A stretch of DNA of 64,000 nucleotides from positions 2,852,001 through 2,916,000 of the forward strand of contig NZ_CP094972.1 in the NCBI RefSeq assembly GCF_025985425.1, in the 5' to 3' direction. The first letter of the stretch is position 1, and each line of letters opens with the position of its first letter. The notes below the pieces were generated by a model. That model saw only the letters and a program-made list of their open reading frames with translations. It was not told the DNA's origin and did not search any database. This document shows positions 47,119 through 56,125 of the stretch, in pieces. The translations under genes were made by a program, and so were the position numbers. Source of the stretch: Entomomonas sp. E2T0 (GTDB lineage Bacteria > Pseudomonadota > Gammaproteobacteria > Pseudomonadales > Pseudomonadaceae).

Positions 47119-48393
47119 TTATTTTTGAGGATCAAATAGTTTATCTTTAATAAATAATGCAGGAATAAGACCACAGAAGAAATAAGCGGCACCCATTACA
47201 AGGAAACCTGCTCCAATTGAATAATGTGATGCAATAAAACCTATACAGGCTGGAGCAATAGCCGCACCTGCACGACCTACGTTATAAGCACCTCCTACTG
47301 CTGTGCCACGAATTTTAGTTTCAAAACTCTCAGTCATATAGGTTGCATTAACACCATAGGGAATACCATAAAGGAAACCGAACAGTACCATTAGGTAAGC
47401 AATATTTACTGGACTATGGAACATTACAATTACTGGTAAAAAGACTGCTGTACCTATCGCACCAAAAGCATATACAGCACGTCTACCAAAACGGTCTGCC
47501 GCCATACCTGCTAAAATCTTACCTAAGATCATTGCAGTATAAGAGCCTACTAAAAAGAAAGCCGCCTTTTTAAAATCTAAATGCAGTTCTTTCTCTAAAT
47601 AGTTAGGTAACCAGTTATTTACCCCATAGTAACCAAATTGTAAGAAACCAGCTGTAGCCGCCCATAATAAGAACATTTTACGGGTGGTCTTATCTGCAAA
47701 AATCACAGTCCACGCATTTTCTTTCTGCTTACTAGTATCAACACCAGCAGCTTTATCGGCATCACGTTTTGCTTTTGCAGCGCGCCATGCGGCAGGCTCA
47801 GGCACCATGAATTGCATAGCAATAGCCATAAATGCTGGGATAATAGCCACATAGAATAACCAACGCCAGCCATAGTTAGGAATAATCCAACCTGCTAGTA
47901 ATGAAGCAACAATATAACCTACAGACCAACCTGCCTGTAGAGTACCTAATACTGTAGTACGGTATTTGGTAGGTACATATTCAGCCATTAACGTATTACA
48001 AGCCACATACAATGCACCAAGCCCGAGAGAGGCAAGAAAGCGCATGACTGCAAATTGAAAATAACTTTGTGTTGCACCTAAAATAGCAGTACCAATAGAA
48101 AATATTAAAATACTAGCTACCACTACTTTTACTCGTCCAAAACGATCAGCTAGCCATCCTCCAAAGATACCACCAATCGCCATACCTGCTAGGGTATAAG
48201 AACCTAACATGCCTTTCTCAAATTGACTGAGTCCCCACTCAGCTTCTAATGAACTTAAACTAAATGAAAGAAATAATAAATCTGCTCCATCAACTAATAA
48301 GCCTAGGAAAGAAAATATAAAAACCAATATCCAAATTTTATTGTGTTGCTCAACTGACGCAGGTGCATTTACTGAATTATTTGAAGACGCCAT
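47119..48393 (-). CDS. MFS transporter of the aromatic acid:H+ symporter type
   Basis: The 424-residue 12-helix carrier has LVDGADLLFLSFSLSSLEAEW, then GSYTLAGMAIGGIFGGWLAD and RFGRVKVVV, which fits the AAHS subfamily used for aromatic and dicarboxylic acids. A cytoplasmic loop near 205-225 is Lys-rich (KAKRDADKAAGVDTSKQKE). It lies 79 bases downstream of the acyl-CoA dehydrogenase gene on the same strand. Together with the thiolase and CoA-transferase across the spacer, it may import the acid whose CoA ester those enzymes handle, as DcaK does in Acinetobacter. Confidence 0.87.
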   Translation of the reverse strand: MASSNNSVNAPASVEQHNKIWILVFIFSFLGLLVDGADLLFLSFSLSSLEAEWGLSQFEKGMLGSYTLAGMAIGGIFGGWLADRFGRVKVVVASILIFSIGTAILGATQSYFQFAVMRFLASLGLGALYVACNTLMAEYVPTKYRTTVLGTLQAGWSVGYIVASLLAGWIIPNYGWRWLFYVAIIPAFMAIAMQFMVPEPAAWRAAKAKRDADKAAGVDTSKQKENAWTVIFADKTTRKMFLLWAATAGFLQFGYYGVNNWLPNYLEKELHLDFKKAAFFLVGSYTAMILGKILAGMAADRFGRRAVYAFGAIGTAVFLPVIVMFHSPVNIAYLMVLFGFLYGIPYGVNATYMTESFETKIRGTAVGGAYNVGRAGAAIAPACIGFIASHYSIGAGFLVMGAAYFFCGLIPALFIKDKLFDPQK

Positions 48394-48472
48394 TGTTTTT
48401 ATCTCATTATTTATGAAACTGCTTATTGTTGCCCCTTATTAATAGGGGCAACAACTCCCCTCTTTATTATTT

Positions 48473-49627
48473 CTAACCTTGAGCTTCCTTGATCATATTT
48501 CTAGAAATAACTAATTGTTGAATTTGTGTTGTACCTTCATAAATACGGAATAAACGTACATCACGATAGAAACGTTCAATACTATATTCACTGACATAAC
48601 CCGCACCACCATGAATTTGTACTGCACGATCAGCTACACGACCACAAGTTTCTGTAGCAAACATCTTTGCACATGAAGCTTCTGTACCTACATTTTTACC
48701 TTCATCACGCTTACGTGCAGCATCAATTACCATACATTTTGCAGCATAAATTTCAGCTTTACTATCAGCTAACATTGCTTGAATTAATTGGAACTCAGCA
48801 ATAGGTTTACCAAATTGCTTACGCTCTAAAGCATAGTGTAAAGCATCATTTAACATACGTTCTGCAACACCTACAGAGAATGCAGCAATATGTAAACGAC
48901 CTTTATCTAATACTTTCATTGCTGTTTTAAAACCAACCCCTTCCACTCCACCAATTAATTGTGAAACAGGAATACGGCAATTTTCAAAAATTACGTCAGC
49001 AGTATGAGAACCTTTTTGTCCCATTTTTTTATCTGGTTTACCAACAGTTAAACCTGGTGTACCACGCTCTACAATAAATGCAGAAATACCACCAGCACCT
49101 TTAATATCCGGGTTAGTACGTGCCATTACTGTGAAGATATCAGCATGTGGAGCGTTAGTGATAAAACGCTTAGTTCCATTTAACACATAGAAATCACCGT
49201 CACGCTTAGCCGTAGTTTTTAATGAACCAGCATCTGAACCAGCATCAGGCTCTGTTAAACAGAAAGAAGAAATAAATTCGCCAGTGGCTAATTTTGGTAA
49301 GTAGTGTGCTTTTTGCTCTGGCGTACCATCAATGATAATACCTTGTGAACCAATGCCATTGTTTGTTCCAAAAAGTGAACGGAATGCAGGAGAAGTATGA
49401 CCTAACTCAAAAGCCACGTTTACTTCTTCTTCCATAGTTAAACCTAATCCACCAAACTCTTCTGGAATACAGAAGCCAAATAGCCCCATTTCACGCATTT
49501 GAGAAACAATACGTTCCGGAATTTGGTCCGTTTCTGCTACTTCATTTTCACTAGGCATCAACTCATTCGTAACAAAATTGCGAATAGAGTCTAGTAAAAT
49601 ATCTAATGTTTCTTGGTCGCGGATCAT
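48473..49627 (-). CDS. Acyl-CoA dehydrogenase
   Basis: The 384-residue flavoenzyme has FCLTEPDAGSDAGSLKTTA (FAD/substrate loop), FGKPIAEFQLIQAMLAD, VQIHGGAGYVSEY and the catalytic glutamate in YEGTTQIQ. It oxidises an acyl-CoA to the trans-2-enoyl-CoA and hands electrons to ETF. The general architecture is that of short-chain and DcaA-type enzymes, so chain specificity is open. It is divergent from the thiolase/CoA-transferase pair across a 672-base spacer. A 30-codon fragment lies just upstream on the same strand. Confidence 0.92.
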   Translation of the reverse strand: MIRDQETLDILLDSIRNFVTNELMPSENEVAETDQIPERIVSQMREMGLFGFCIPEEFGGLGLTMEEEVNVAFELGHTSPAFRSLFGTNNGIGSQGIIIDGTPEQKAHYLPKLATGEFISSFCLTEPDAGSDAGSLKTTAKRDGDFYVLNGTKRFITNAPHADIFTVMARTNPDIKGAGGISAFIVERGTPGLTVGKPDKKMGQKGSHTADVIFENCRIPVSQLIGGVEGVGFKTAMKVLDKGRLHIAAFSVGVAERMLNDALHYALERKQFGKPIAEFQLIQAMLADSKAEIYAAKCMVIDAARKRDEGKNVGTEASCAKMFATETCGRVADRAVQIHGGAGYVSEYSIERFYRDVRLFRIYEGTTQIQQLVISRNMIKEAQG

Positions 49628-50299
49628 GTTAATCTCCTAACATTTGCTGATTGTTTTGTTTGTTTTACTTATTAATTAAATGAAAAATATTATTAATTAT
49701 TAAACATTTAAAAATTAATACTTATATTTTTATAGTACTAAAGTCTTTATTTGAAGTTTGCATACTAATTTTAGCCCGTGTATTAACAAATCTGTGTAGA
49801 TACGACTGAGTCACTAAATCAATCCTCCTTCAAGATACTTTTGTTATAGACAACCATTGGAATGGCGGGCAGTTTATTATTTTTGCCACTTTAAAATTCC
49901 ATATAGTTGATCTTTTATTTTTACCTATCATAAACCGTATTATTAACAAAAATCAACAAAAACAAAATTACATTTCGCATAATGAAATATTCAACCATTC
50001 ATCATAAAAAAATATAACTTTCATTTGGTATTGAGAAAAAGACATAACCTTAAATAAATTCATTTACTTAAATGAAAATAACAAACAATTTATTAGATTA
50101 AAAACACAACAAAAATAAAATAAATCTTCAATAACATTGCAAAGAGGTAAAGTAATTAGTACATTTTTCAAAATAAATTTGTACCATTTATTCAATCACT
50201 ATTATGTTAATCATGATAAATAAGTACACTAAAAAGAACATATTGCTATATAACAAGAAACTGTCTTAATTATTACAGTTAAAAATTAGGAGAAGAATA
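49628..50299. other. 672-base AT-rich divergent spacer
   Basis: This is the longest gene-free stretch apart from the decay zone. It should hold the promoters for the acyl-CoA dehydrogenase (minus) and thiolase (plus) operons. The first part contains a small minus-strand frame with a strong ribosome binding site (49722-49814) that may be a gene remnant. The rest (49930-50290) is over 75 percent A+T by eye with no hairpin or repeat that I trust. Confidence 0.6.
49722..49814 (-). pseudogene. 30-codon fragment, possibly the start of a lost acyl-CoA ligase gene
   Basis: A perfect AAGGAGG (49824-49830, minus strand) stands 9 bases before GTG 49814. The frame reads VTQSYLHRFVNTRAKISMQT and continues about ten more residues to TAA. 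The opening TQSYLH resembles the TQSYVHG start of a family of acyl-CoA synthetases often found beside acyl-CoA dehydrogenases, but the match is too short to be sure. A genuine small peptide is the alternative. Confidence 0.35.
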
Positions 50300-51502
50300 A
50301 TGCTCAATGCTTATATTTATGAGGGACTACGTACACCATTTGGACGCCATGCAGGTGTATTATCTTCCATCCGTCCCGATGATCTCGTTGCAGGCGTTAT
50401 GCAACAACTTATCGAAAGAAGTAAATTTAATGCAGAAGATATTGAAGATGTTATTTTAGGTTCTACCAACCAAGCTGGTGAAGATTCTCGTAACGTTGCA
50501 CGTAATGCATTATTAGTAGCAGGTTTACCTTATACCGTTCCTGGTCAAACAGTTAACCGTCTTTGTGCCAGTGGTCTAGCAGCAATTATTGATGCCGCTC
50601 GTGCGATTACTTGTAACGAAGGTGCTTTATACTTAGCAGGTGGTGTTGAAAGCATGTCACGTGCTCCCTTTGTGATTCCTAAATCAGAATCAGCTTATAG
50701 TCGTGCTGCGGTTATCTATGATACAACCATTGGTTCACGTTTCCCTAATCCTCGTTTAGTGGCTAAGTATGGCAATGACAGTATGCCCGAAACAGGAGAT
50801 AACGTAGCCAAAGAATTTGGTATCAGCCGCGAAGAAGCTGACAAATTTGCGGCTGCATCACAAGCTAAATATGAAGCAGCACGTCAAGCTGGTTTCTTTA
50901 AAGACGAAATCTGTCCTGTAGAAGTATCTACTGGTAAAAAAACACCACCAAAGATTGTCACTGAAGACGAACATCCACGTCCTAGCTCTGACTTTGAATC
51001 CTTATCAAAACTAAGATCATTATTTGAAGGTGGCGTAGTGACCGCAGGTAATGCGTCTGGTGTTAATGATGGAGCAGCGGCCTTATTGATTGGTAGCCAA
51101 GAAATGGGTGAACAACGTGGTGTAAAACCAATAGCCCGTATCTTATCAGCGGCGGCAGCTGGAGTAGAACCCCGTATTATGGGAGTTGGTCCAGTAGAAG
51201 CGGTTAAAAAGGCAGTAGCACGCGCTGGTTTAACATTAAATGACATGGACATTATTGAAATTAACGAAGCATTCGCTACCCAAGTATTATCTTGCTTAAA
51301 AGGACTAGGTGTAGCTTTAGATGATTCACGTGTTAATCCAAATGGTGGAGCTATTGCCTTAGGTCACCCACTGGGTGCATCTGGAGCACGTTTAGCATTA
51401 ACAGTAGCAAGACAGTTACAGCGTACTGGTCAACGTTATGCAGTAATTAGTTTATGTATTGGTGTAGGTCAAGGTTTGGCTATGGTTATTGAGCGCATTT
51501 AA
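50300..51502 (+). CDS. Thiolase, 3-oxoadipyl-CoA thiolase-like (PcaF/PhaD type)
   Basis: The 400-residue thiolase starts NAYIYEGLRTPFGRHAGVLS, which is the usual start of 3-oxoadipyl-CoA thiolases. The nucleophilic cysteine is in VNRLCASGLAA, and the acid-base residues are in GGAIALGHPLGASGAR and SLCIGVGQGLAM. It splits a 3-oxoacyl-CoA into acetyl-CoA and a shortened acyl-CoA. TTAGGAGAAGAATA gives a strong ribosome binding site. It is followed after 23 bases by a CoA-transferase. The PcaF-like sequence suggests succinyl-CoA as a product. Confidence 0.92.
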   Translation: MLNAYIYEGLRTPFGRHAGVLSSIRPDDLVAGVMQQLIERSKFNAEDIEDVILGSTNQAGEDSRNVARNALLVAGLPYTVPGQTVNRLCASGLAAIIDAARAITCNEGALYLAGGVESMSRAPFVIPKSESAYSRAAVIYDTTIGSRFPNPRLVAKYGNDSMPETGDNVAKEFGISREEADKFAAASQAKYEAARQAGFFKDEICPVEVSTGKKTPPKIVTEDEHPRPSSDFESLSKLRSLFEGGVVTAGNASGVNDGAAALLIGSQEMGEQRGVKPIARILSAAAAGVEPRIMGVGPVEAVKKAVARAGLTLNDMDIIEINEAFATQVLSCLKGLGVALDDSRVNPNGGAIALGHPLGASGARLALTVARQLQRTGQRYAVISLCIGVGQGLAMVIERI

Positions 51503-51525
51503 ACAAAAACAAAAGAGGTATAGCA

Positions 51526-52758
51526 ATGGGAGCATTAGCAGGAGTTCGTGTCCTTGACATGAGCCGAGTTTTAGCAGGACCTTGGTGTGGTCAACTTCTC
51601 GCTGATTTAGGTGCAGAAGTTATCAAGATTGAACGCCCCGTTCATGGAGATGACACACGTGGCTGGGGCCCTCCTTATATGAACGATGATAATGGTAATA
51701 AAACTAAAGAGTCATCGTACTATATGTCTGCCAATCGAGGTAAACAGTCTGTTTCAGTTAATATCGCTTCTCCAGAAGGTCAAGAGTTAATCCGTAAATT
51801 GGCTTGTGAAGTAGATGTTTTAATAGAAAACTATAAAGTAGGTGATCTAGCTAAATACGGTCTTGGTTATGATGATCTAGCTAAACTAAACCCAAGACTT
51901 ATTTACTGTTCAATCACTGGCTTTGGTCAAACTGGCCCTCGAGCTACTGAACCTGGTTATGATTTTATCATTCAAGGTCTTGGTGGTTTAATGAGTATTA
52001 CTGGTGAGCGTGATGACTTACCTGGTGGCGGCCCTCAAAAAGCGGGGGTTGCAGTTGCCGATTTAATGACTGGGATGTATGCGACAGTAGGTATTGAGGC
52101 TGCTCTGTATAGCCGTGAAAAAACAGGCAAAGGCCAATACATTGATGTAGCTTTACTGGATACTCAAGTAGCTATGCTTGCTAACCAAGGTATGAACTAT
52201 TTAACGTCTAATAAAGTACCTGGTCGTTATGGCAATGCTCATGCTAATATCGTTCCTTATCAAGTATTTCGTGCTTCTGATAGAGACTTTATTATTGCCT
52301 GCGGTAATGACAGCCAATTTGTTTCACTTTCTAAAGCTATTGGTTTGCCTGACTTACCACAAGACCCACGTTTTACTACTAACGCAGCACGTGTGGAGCA
52401 CCGTACGGAGATTGTAGAACTACTCTCTAAACATTTTCTTTCTAAAACAGCCGATGAATGGGTAGCTGCTATTTATCCTGCAAAAGTACCTGTTGGCGCT
52501 ATTAACGATGTAGGCCAAGCAATGGCAGAGCCACAAATTGAAGCACGTGGTATGAAAGTCAACATGCCCCATCCATTACGTACAGACTATACAATGGTTG
52601 GTTGCCCACTTAAACTTTCTGGTACACCTATTACTTATGAGCTCACACCTCCTCGTTTAGGTGAACATACTAAGGATGTATTAAAAAGGCACCTTGGTTT
52701 ATCTGACGAAAAAATTGCTGAATTAGAAAGCCAAGGTATTATTGAATTACTTAAGTAA
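51526..52758 (+). CDS. CaiB/BaiF-family (class III) CoA-transferase
   Basis: The 410-residue protein starts with VRVLDMSRVLAGPWCGQLLADL and the GAEVIKIERP of the family. The catalytic aspartate is expected in GVAVADLMTGMYATVG. NRGKQSVSVNIASPEGQELI is also typical. It transfers CoA between two organic acids. With the thiolase, the acyl-CoA dehydrogenase and the AAHS-type MFS it forms a set able to activate and oxidise a dicarboxylic or similar acid; hydratase and hydroxyacyl-CoA dehydrogenase genes are not in this locus. Confidence 0.92.
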   Translation: MGALAGVRVLDMSRVLAGPWCGQLLADLGAEVIKIERPVHGDDTRGWGPPYMNDDNGNKTKESSYYMSANRGKQSVSVNIASPEGQELIRKLACEVDVLIENYKVGDLAKYGLGYDDLAKLNPRLIYCSITGFGQTGPRATEPGYDFIIQGLGGLMSITGERDDLPGGGPQKAGVAVADLMTGMYATVGIEAALYSREKTGKGQYIDVALLDTQVAMLANQGMNYLTSNKVPGRYGNAHANIVPYQVFRASDRDFIIACGNDSQFVSLSKAIGLPDLPQDPRFTTNAARVEHRTEIVELLSKHFLSKTADEWVAAIYPAKVPVGAINDVGQAMAEPQIEARGMKVNMPHPLRTDYTMVGCPLKLSGTPITYELTPPRLGEHTKDVLKRHLGLSDEKIAELESQGIIELLK

Positions 52759-52766
52759 TTTAAAAT

Positions 52767-52795
52767 AAAAAGCTCTACTAAAAGTAGAGCTTTTT
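52767..52795. terminator. Perfect 13-bp stem terminator after the CaiB-type gene
   Basis: AAAAAGCTCTACT (52767-52779) pairs with AGTAGAGCTTTTT (52783-52795) around a 3-base loop, with T runs on both strands. It also ends the convergent aldehyde dehydrogenase operon. Confidence 0.93.
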
Positions 52796-52811
52796 TATAA
52801 CCGCTATAAAC

Positions 52812-54305
52812 TTATAGCTTAATCCATGTTGCTTTTACTTCAGTGTATTTATCAAAGGCATGTAGTGATTTATCACGCCCTTTACCTGATTGTTTATAAC
52901 CACCAAACGGTGCTGTCATATCACCACCATCATATTGATTCACCCACACACTACCCGCTCTCAAAGCTCGTGCTACACGATGAGCTTTAGATAAATTAGC
53001 TGTCCATAAAGCTGCCGCTAAACCATATTGAGTATCATTAGCTATTTGCACAGCCTCTTCTACTGTATCAAAAGTAATAATAGACAATACGGGACCAAAG
53101 ATTTCTTCTTTAGCTATTTTCATATCATTGGTAACATTATCAAAAATAGTAGGTTCAACATACATACCACCTGTTTCTTCAGCAATACGTTGTCCACCTA
53201 ATACCAACTTAGCCCCTTCTTGATTACCTGCTTCAATATAGGACATCACAGTTTTCATTTGGGTATCATCCGCTAACGCTCCTATATTCGTTGCAGGGTC
53301 AAGAGGATTACCTGGTCTCCATGATTTAATCGCCTCTAACAACAATGGCATAAACTGATCTTTAATAGAACGTTCAATCAATAGTCTAGAACCTGCTGTA
53401 CATACCTCTCCTTGATTAAAGGCAATGGCTGTAGCAGCGGCTTGTGCAGCTTCTTTTAAATCAGGGGCATCGGCAAATATGATATGCGGACTCTTACCCC
53501 CTGCTTCTAACCAAACACGTTTCATATTGGATTCACCCGCATAAATCATTAACTGCTTAGCGGTTTTAGTAGAACCTGTAAACACTAAAGTATCCACATC
53601 CATATGCAAGGCTAACGCTTTACCTACAGTATGACCATAACCGGGCAATACATTGAACACTCCTTTAGGAATACCTGCCTCAATGGCTAATTGTGCTACA
53701 CGAATAGCTGTTAATGGCGATTTTTCAGAAGGTTTTAAAATAACTGAATTGCCCGTAGCTAACGCAGGCCCTAATTTCCAACAAGCCATCATTAATGGGA
53801 AGTTCCAAGGTACAATAGCTGCCACAACACCTACCGGCTCTCTGGTTACTAACCCGAGTTGATCTTCTGGCGTAGCGGCAACTTCTCCATACACCTTATC
53901 AATGGCTTCGGCCATCCATCTAATCGATTTAGCAGAACCAGGAATATCTATAGCCAAAGAATCACTAATAGGTTTTCCCATATCTAAGGTTTCTAATAGG
54001 GCTAATTCTTCTTTATTAGCTCTTATTAAGTCAGCAAAACGAATTAAAATAGCCTGTCTTTTGGTTGGAGGTAATTGTGACCATATACCAGATTCAAAAG
54101 TTTCTCTGGCATTAGTAACAGCCTTAATCGCATCAACTGTATCACAACTGGCTACATCAGCTAATTTTCTGCCATCAATTGGGCTAATACACTCAAAAGT
54201 TTGACCACTTTCCGCAGTCACATACTCACCATTAATAAAAGCTCTACCTTCTATAGTTAAGTTTTTAGCGCGGCTTTCCCAATCATTTACTGTTAATTTT
54301 GTCAT
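52812..54305 (-). CDS. puuC: Aldehyde dehydrogenase, PuuC/KauB-like
   Basis: The 497-residue enzyme has VVAAIVPWNFPLMMACWKLG, catalytic glutamate in VWLEAGGKSPHIIFAD, nucleophilic cysteine in NQGEVCTAGSRLL, and the YDGGDMTAPFGGYKQSGKGRD ending (given in part: MTAPFGGYKQSGKGRDKS) typical of gamma-glutamyl-gamma-aminobutyraldehyde dehydrogenases. It would oxidise the aldehyde made by a PuuB-like oxidase; one such oxidase is at 8627-9925 but 43 kb away. AGAGG precedes the ATG. An amidotransferase gene lies 18 bases upstream. Confidence 0.85.
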   Translation of the reverse strand: MTKLTVNDWESRAKNLTIEGRAFINGEYVTAESGQTFECISPIDGRKLADVASCDTVDAIKAVTNARETFESGIWSQLPPTKRQAILIRFADLIRANKEELALLETLDMGKPISDSLAIDIPGSAKSIRWMAEAIDKVYGEVAATPEDQLGLVTREPVGVVAAIVPWNFPLMMACWKLGPALATGNSVILKPSEKSPLTAIRVAQLAIEAGIPKGVFNVLPGYGHTVGKALALHMDVDTLVFTGSTKTAKQLMIYAGESNMKRVWLEAGGKSPHIIFADAPDLKEAAQAAATAIAFNQGEVCTAGSRLLIERSIKDQFMPLLLEAIKSWRPGNPLDPATNIGALADDTQMKTVMSYIEAGNQEGAKLVLGGQRIAEETGGMYVEPTIFDNVTNDMKIAKEEIFGPVLSIITFDTVEEAVQIANDTQYGLAAALWTANLSKAHRVARALRAGSVWVNQYDGGDMTAPFGGYKQSGKGRDKSLHAFDKYTEVKATWIKL

Positions 54306-54323
54306 TGTTAAACCTCTAGTTAG

Positions 54324-55004
54324 TTAAATACTCTTTAAAAACGCCATTAATAATTGTTTAAAGTTTTGACGATTTGTTGCTTCTCTAAGCTCAATTTCTT
54401 TACGCCATTGTTCTGGAAGATCAGCCATTTTTTCTAAAAATCTTTGCCCAGTTTGATTACTTTGCCATTCTTTCATCCAACAATCGAACATAGCATTACA
54501 CATTTCAGGGTGAAACTGTACAGCTAACGCCCTTCCCCAACTATAAGCCTGCTGCGCTATATCATTTTCTGCCAATAAAATAGCATCTTTAGGGGCAGTA
54601 AAAGCATCATAATGGAAGTTAAACCAAGGGCCTGCATGTTGCCATCGATCATTTACAATATTGATATCTGTCCAACCTAACTCTGGTTGACTATTTTTAA
54701 AAACCTGACCATCTAAGGCGCGGGTTAATATTTGTGCACCAAAGCAAATCCCTAAGGTTGGAATATTTTTTTGTTGTACCTGCTTAAGCCAATTTAACTC
54801 TTTGGGAACCCAAGCCAAACGATGATCATAAGCTGATGCAGGGCTACCTAATAAAATTAATAACTGTAACTCATCAGGTTTAGGTAAATTATCAGTAACA
54901 GCTATCACTTTATAAGCAATACCTAACTCAGGTAATAAATCTGCTAAATTACCAATTGAATCTGTTTCTGCATGAATAACTATCACTGCTTCTGTAGACT
55001 TCAC
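54324..55004 (-). CDS. Class I glutamine amidotransferase / gamma-glutamyl hydrolase-like protein
   Basis: The 226-residue GATase domain protein has the catalytic Cys in LGICFGAQILTRAL and the His-Glu pair in LAVQFHPEM. It resembles the GMP synthase-type amidotransferase domain standing alone, lacking the synthetase half. Such proteins near PuuC-type dehydrogenases may hydrolyse gamma-glutamyl adducts of amines, as PuuD does, though this belongs to a different subfamily. It is the first gene of the operon with the aldehyde dehydrogenase. Confidence 0.82.
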   Translation of the reverse strand: MKSTEAVIVIHAETDSIGNLADLLPELGIAYKVIAVTDNLPKPDELQLLILLGSPASAYDHRLAWVPKELNWLKQVQQKNIPTLGICFGAQILTRALDGQVFKNSQPELGWTDINIVNDRWQHAGPWFNFHYDAFTAPKDAILLAENDIAQQAYSWGRALAVQFHPEMCNAMFDCWMKEWQSNQTGQRFLEKMADLPEQWRKEIELREATNRQNFKQLLMAFLKSI

Positions 55005-55142
55005 AAAGTAACTCCTATTACATTATTTTTATTAGCAAAAAGGTCACTAAGTTAGTCATGCTAATAAAGTTACTTAAAGAAAGATAGTAGTATTATTTTG
55101 CTAATCATTTCTCTCATAATATAGTAACTATACAATTTTAAA

Positions 55143-55997
55143 TTACGTCGTCAAACAGGATTGTAATGCTGCAATATTAGCGGATAACATACCTTTTCTC
55201 CACACTAAATCAGTTACTGCACTACCAATAGATTTAGATAGTTTATGAACACTTAGGGTTTGTTTATCTGGAAATAATTTAAGTACCGCTTCTGGAACAA
55301 TCCCCACTCCCATTCCTGCTGATACTCCACCTAAAATAGCATGATAAGAAGATAACTCTGCGATACGTTCAGTTTTTACATCATGCTCTACAAACCACCT
55401 AACTAATCTATCACGGTAAGAGCAACCATCTTTAAATACTAGTAATGTTTTTTTGTGAATATCTTGTGGTGTATTAATAACAGAATGATCTTTAGGTGCA
55501 ACAATTACCAATTGCTCTTTAAAAACCCCTAACTTATCCAATCGATCATCTGCTGGTGTATCTGCAATAAACACTGCATCTAGCTGATTAGACAATAATC
55601 CCTCATACAGTGAATTACTGGTTCCAGTCGTAAGTTCTAAGTCTATTTGCGGATATTGTAAGTGTAATTTTGCTAACAAATTAGGTAGTCTAGCTGCCGC
55701 TGTGCTTTCCATAGCACCAATACGTAACTTACCTTTAGGTAGTGCACTTTTTATTTGTAGTTCTGCTTCATTTGCTAACTCAACAATTTGTTTAGCATAG
55801 TTATAGAGTAATTGTCCTTTATCAGTTACTAATAACCGCTTACCTTCTCGAATGAATAACTGCACCCCAAGATTATCCTCCAATTGTATTATTCTGGTTG
55901 TAATACTTGAAGGTACTCTATTTAGGTATTCTGCTGCACGGGTTATTCCCCCTTGCTCAACAACAGCTATCAATGTTTTTAAATAAGAAAGCTCCAC
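55143..55997 (-). CDS. LysR-family transcriptional regulator
   Basis: The 284-residue protein has an N-terminal winged helix (LKTLIAVVEQGGITRAAEYL, then SSITTRIIQLEDNLGVQLF) and a two-lobed co-inducer domain starting near KLRIGAMESTAAARLP. It is divergent from the MFS/tautomerase operon with a 128-base spacer and most likely controls it. It belongs to the group with the signature AGMGVGIVPEAVL in the effector domain. Confidence 0.9.
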   Translation of the reverse strand: MELSYLKTLIAVVEQGGITRAAEYLNRVPSSITTRIIQLEDNLGVQLFIREGKRLLVTDKGQLLYNYAKQIVELANEAELQIKSALPKGKLRIGAMESTAAARLPNLLAKLHLQYPQIDLELTTGTSNSLYEGLLSNQLDAVFIADTPADDRLDKLGVFKEQLVIVAPKDHSVINTPQDIHKKTLLVFKDGCSYRDRLVRWFVEHDVKTERIAELSSYHAILGGVSAGMGVGIVPEAVLKLFPDKQTLSVHKLSKSIGSAVTDLVWRKGMLSANIAALQSCLTT

Positions 55998-56125
55998 AAA
56001 ACATTCTCCAAAATCGAATATATATTTCGATTTTATTCAATTTACTTGAATCATTATTCTAACTAGAATTGCTTCATAAAACAATTAACAAGCTTTACAA
56101 AATAATTTCAGTATAGGATTTCACC

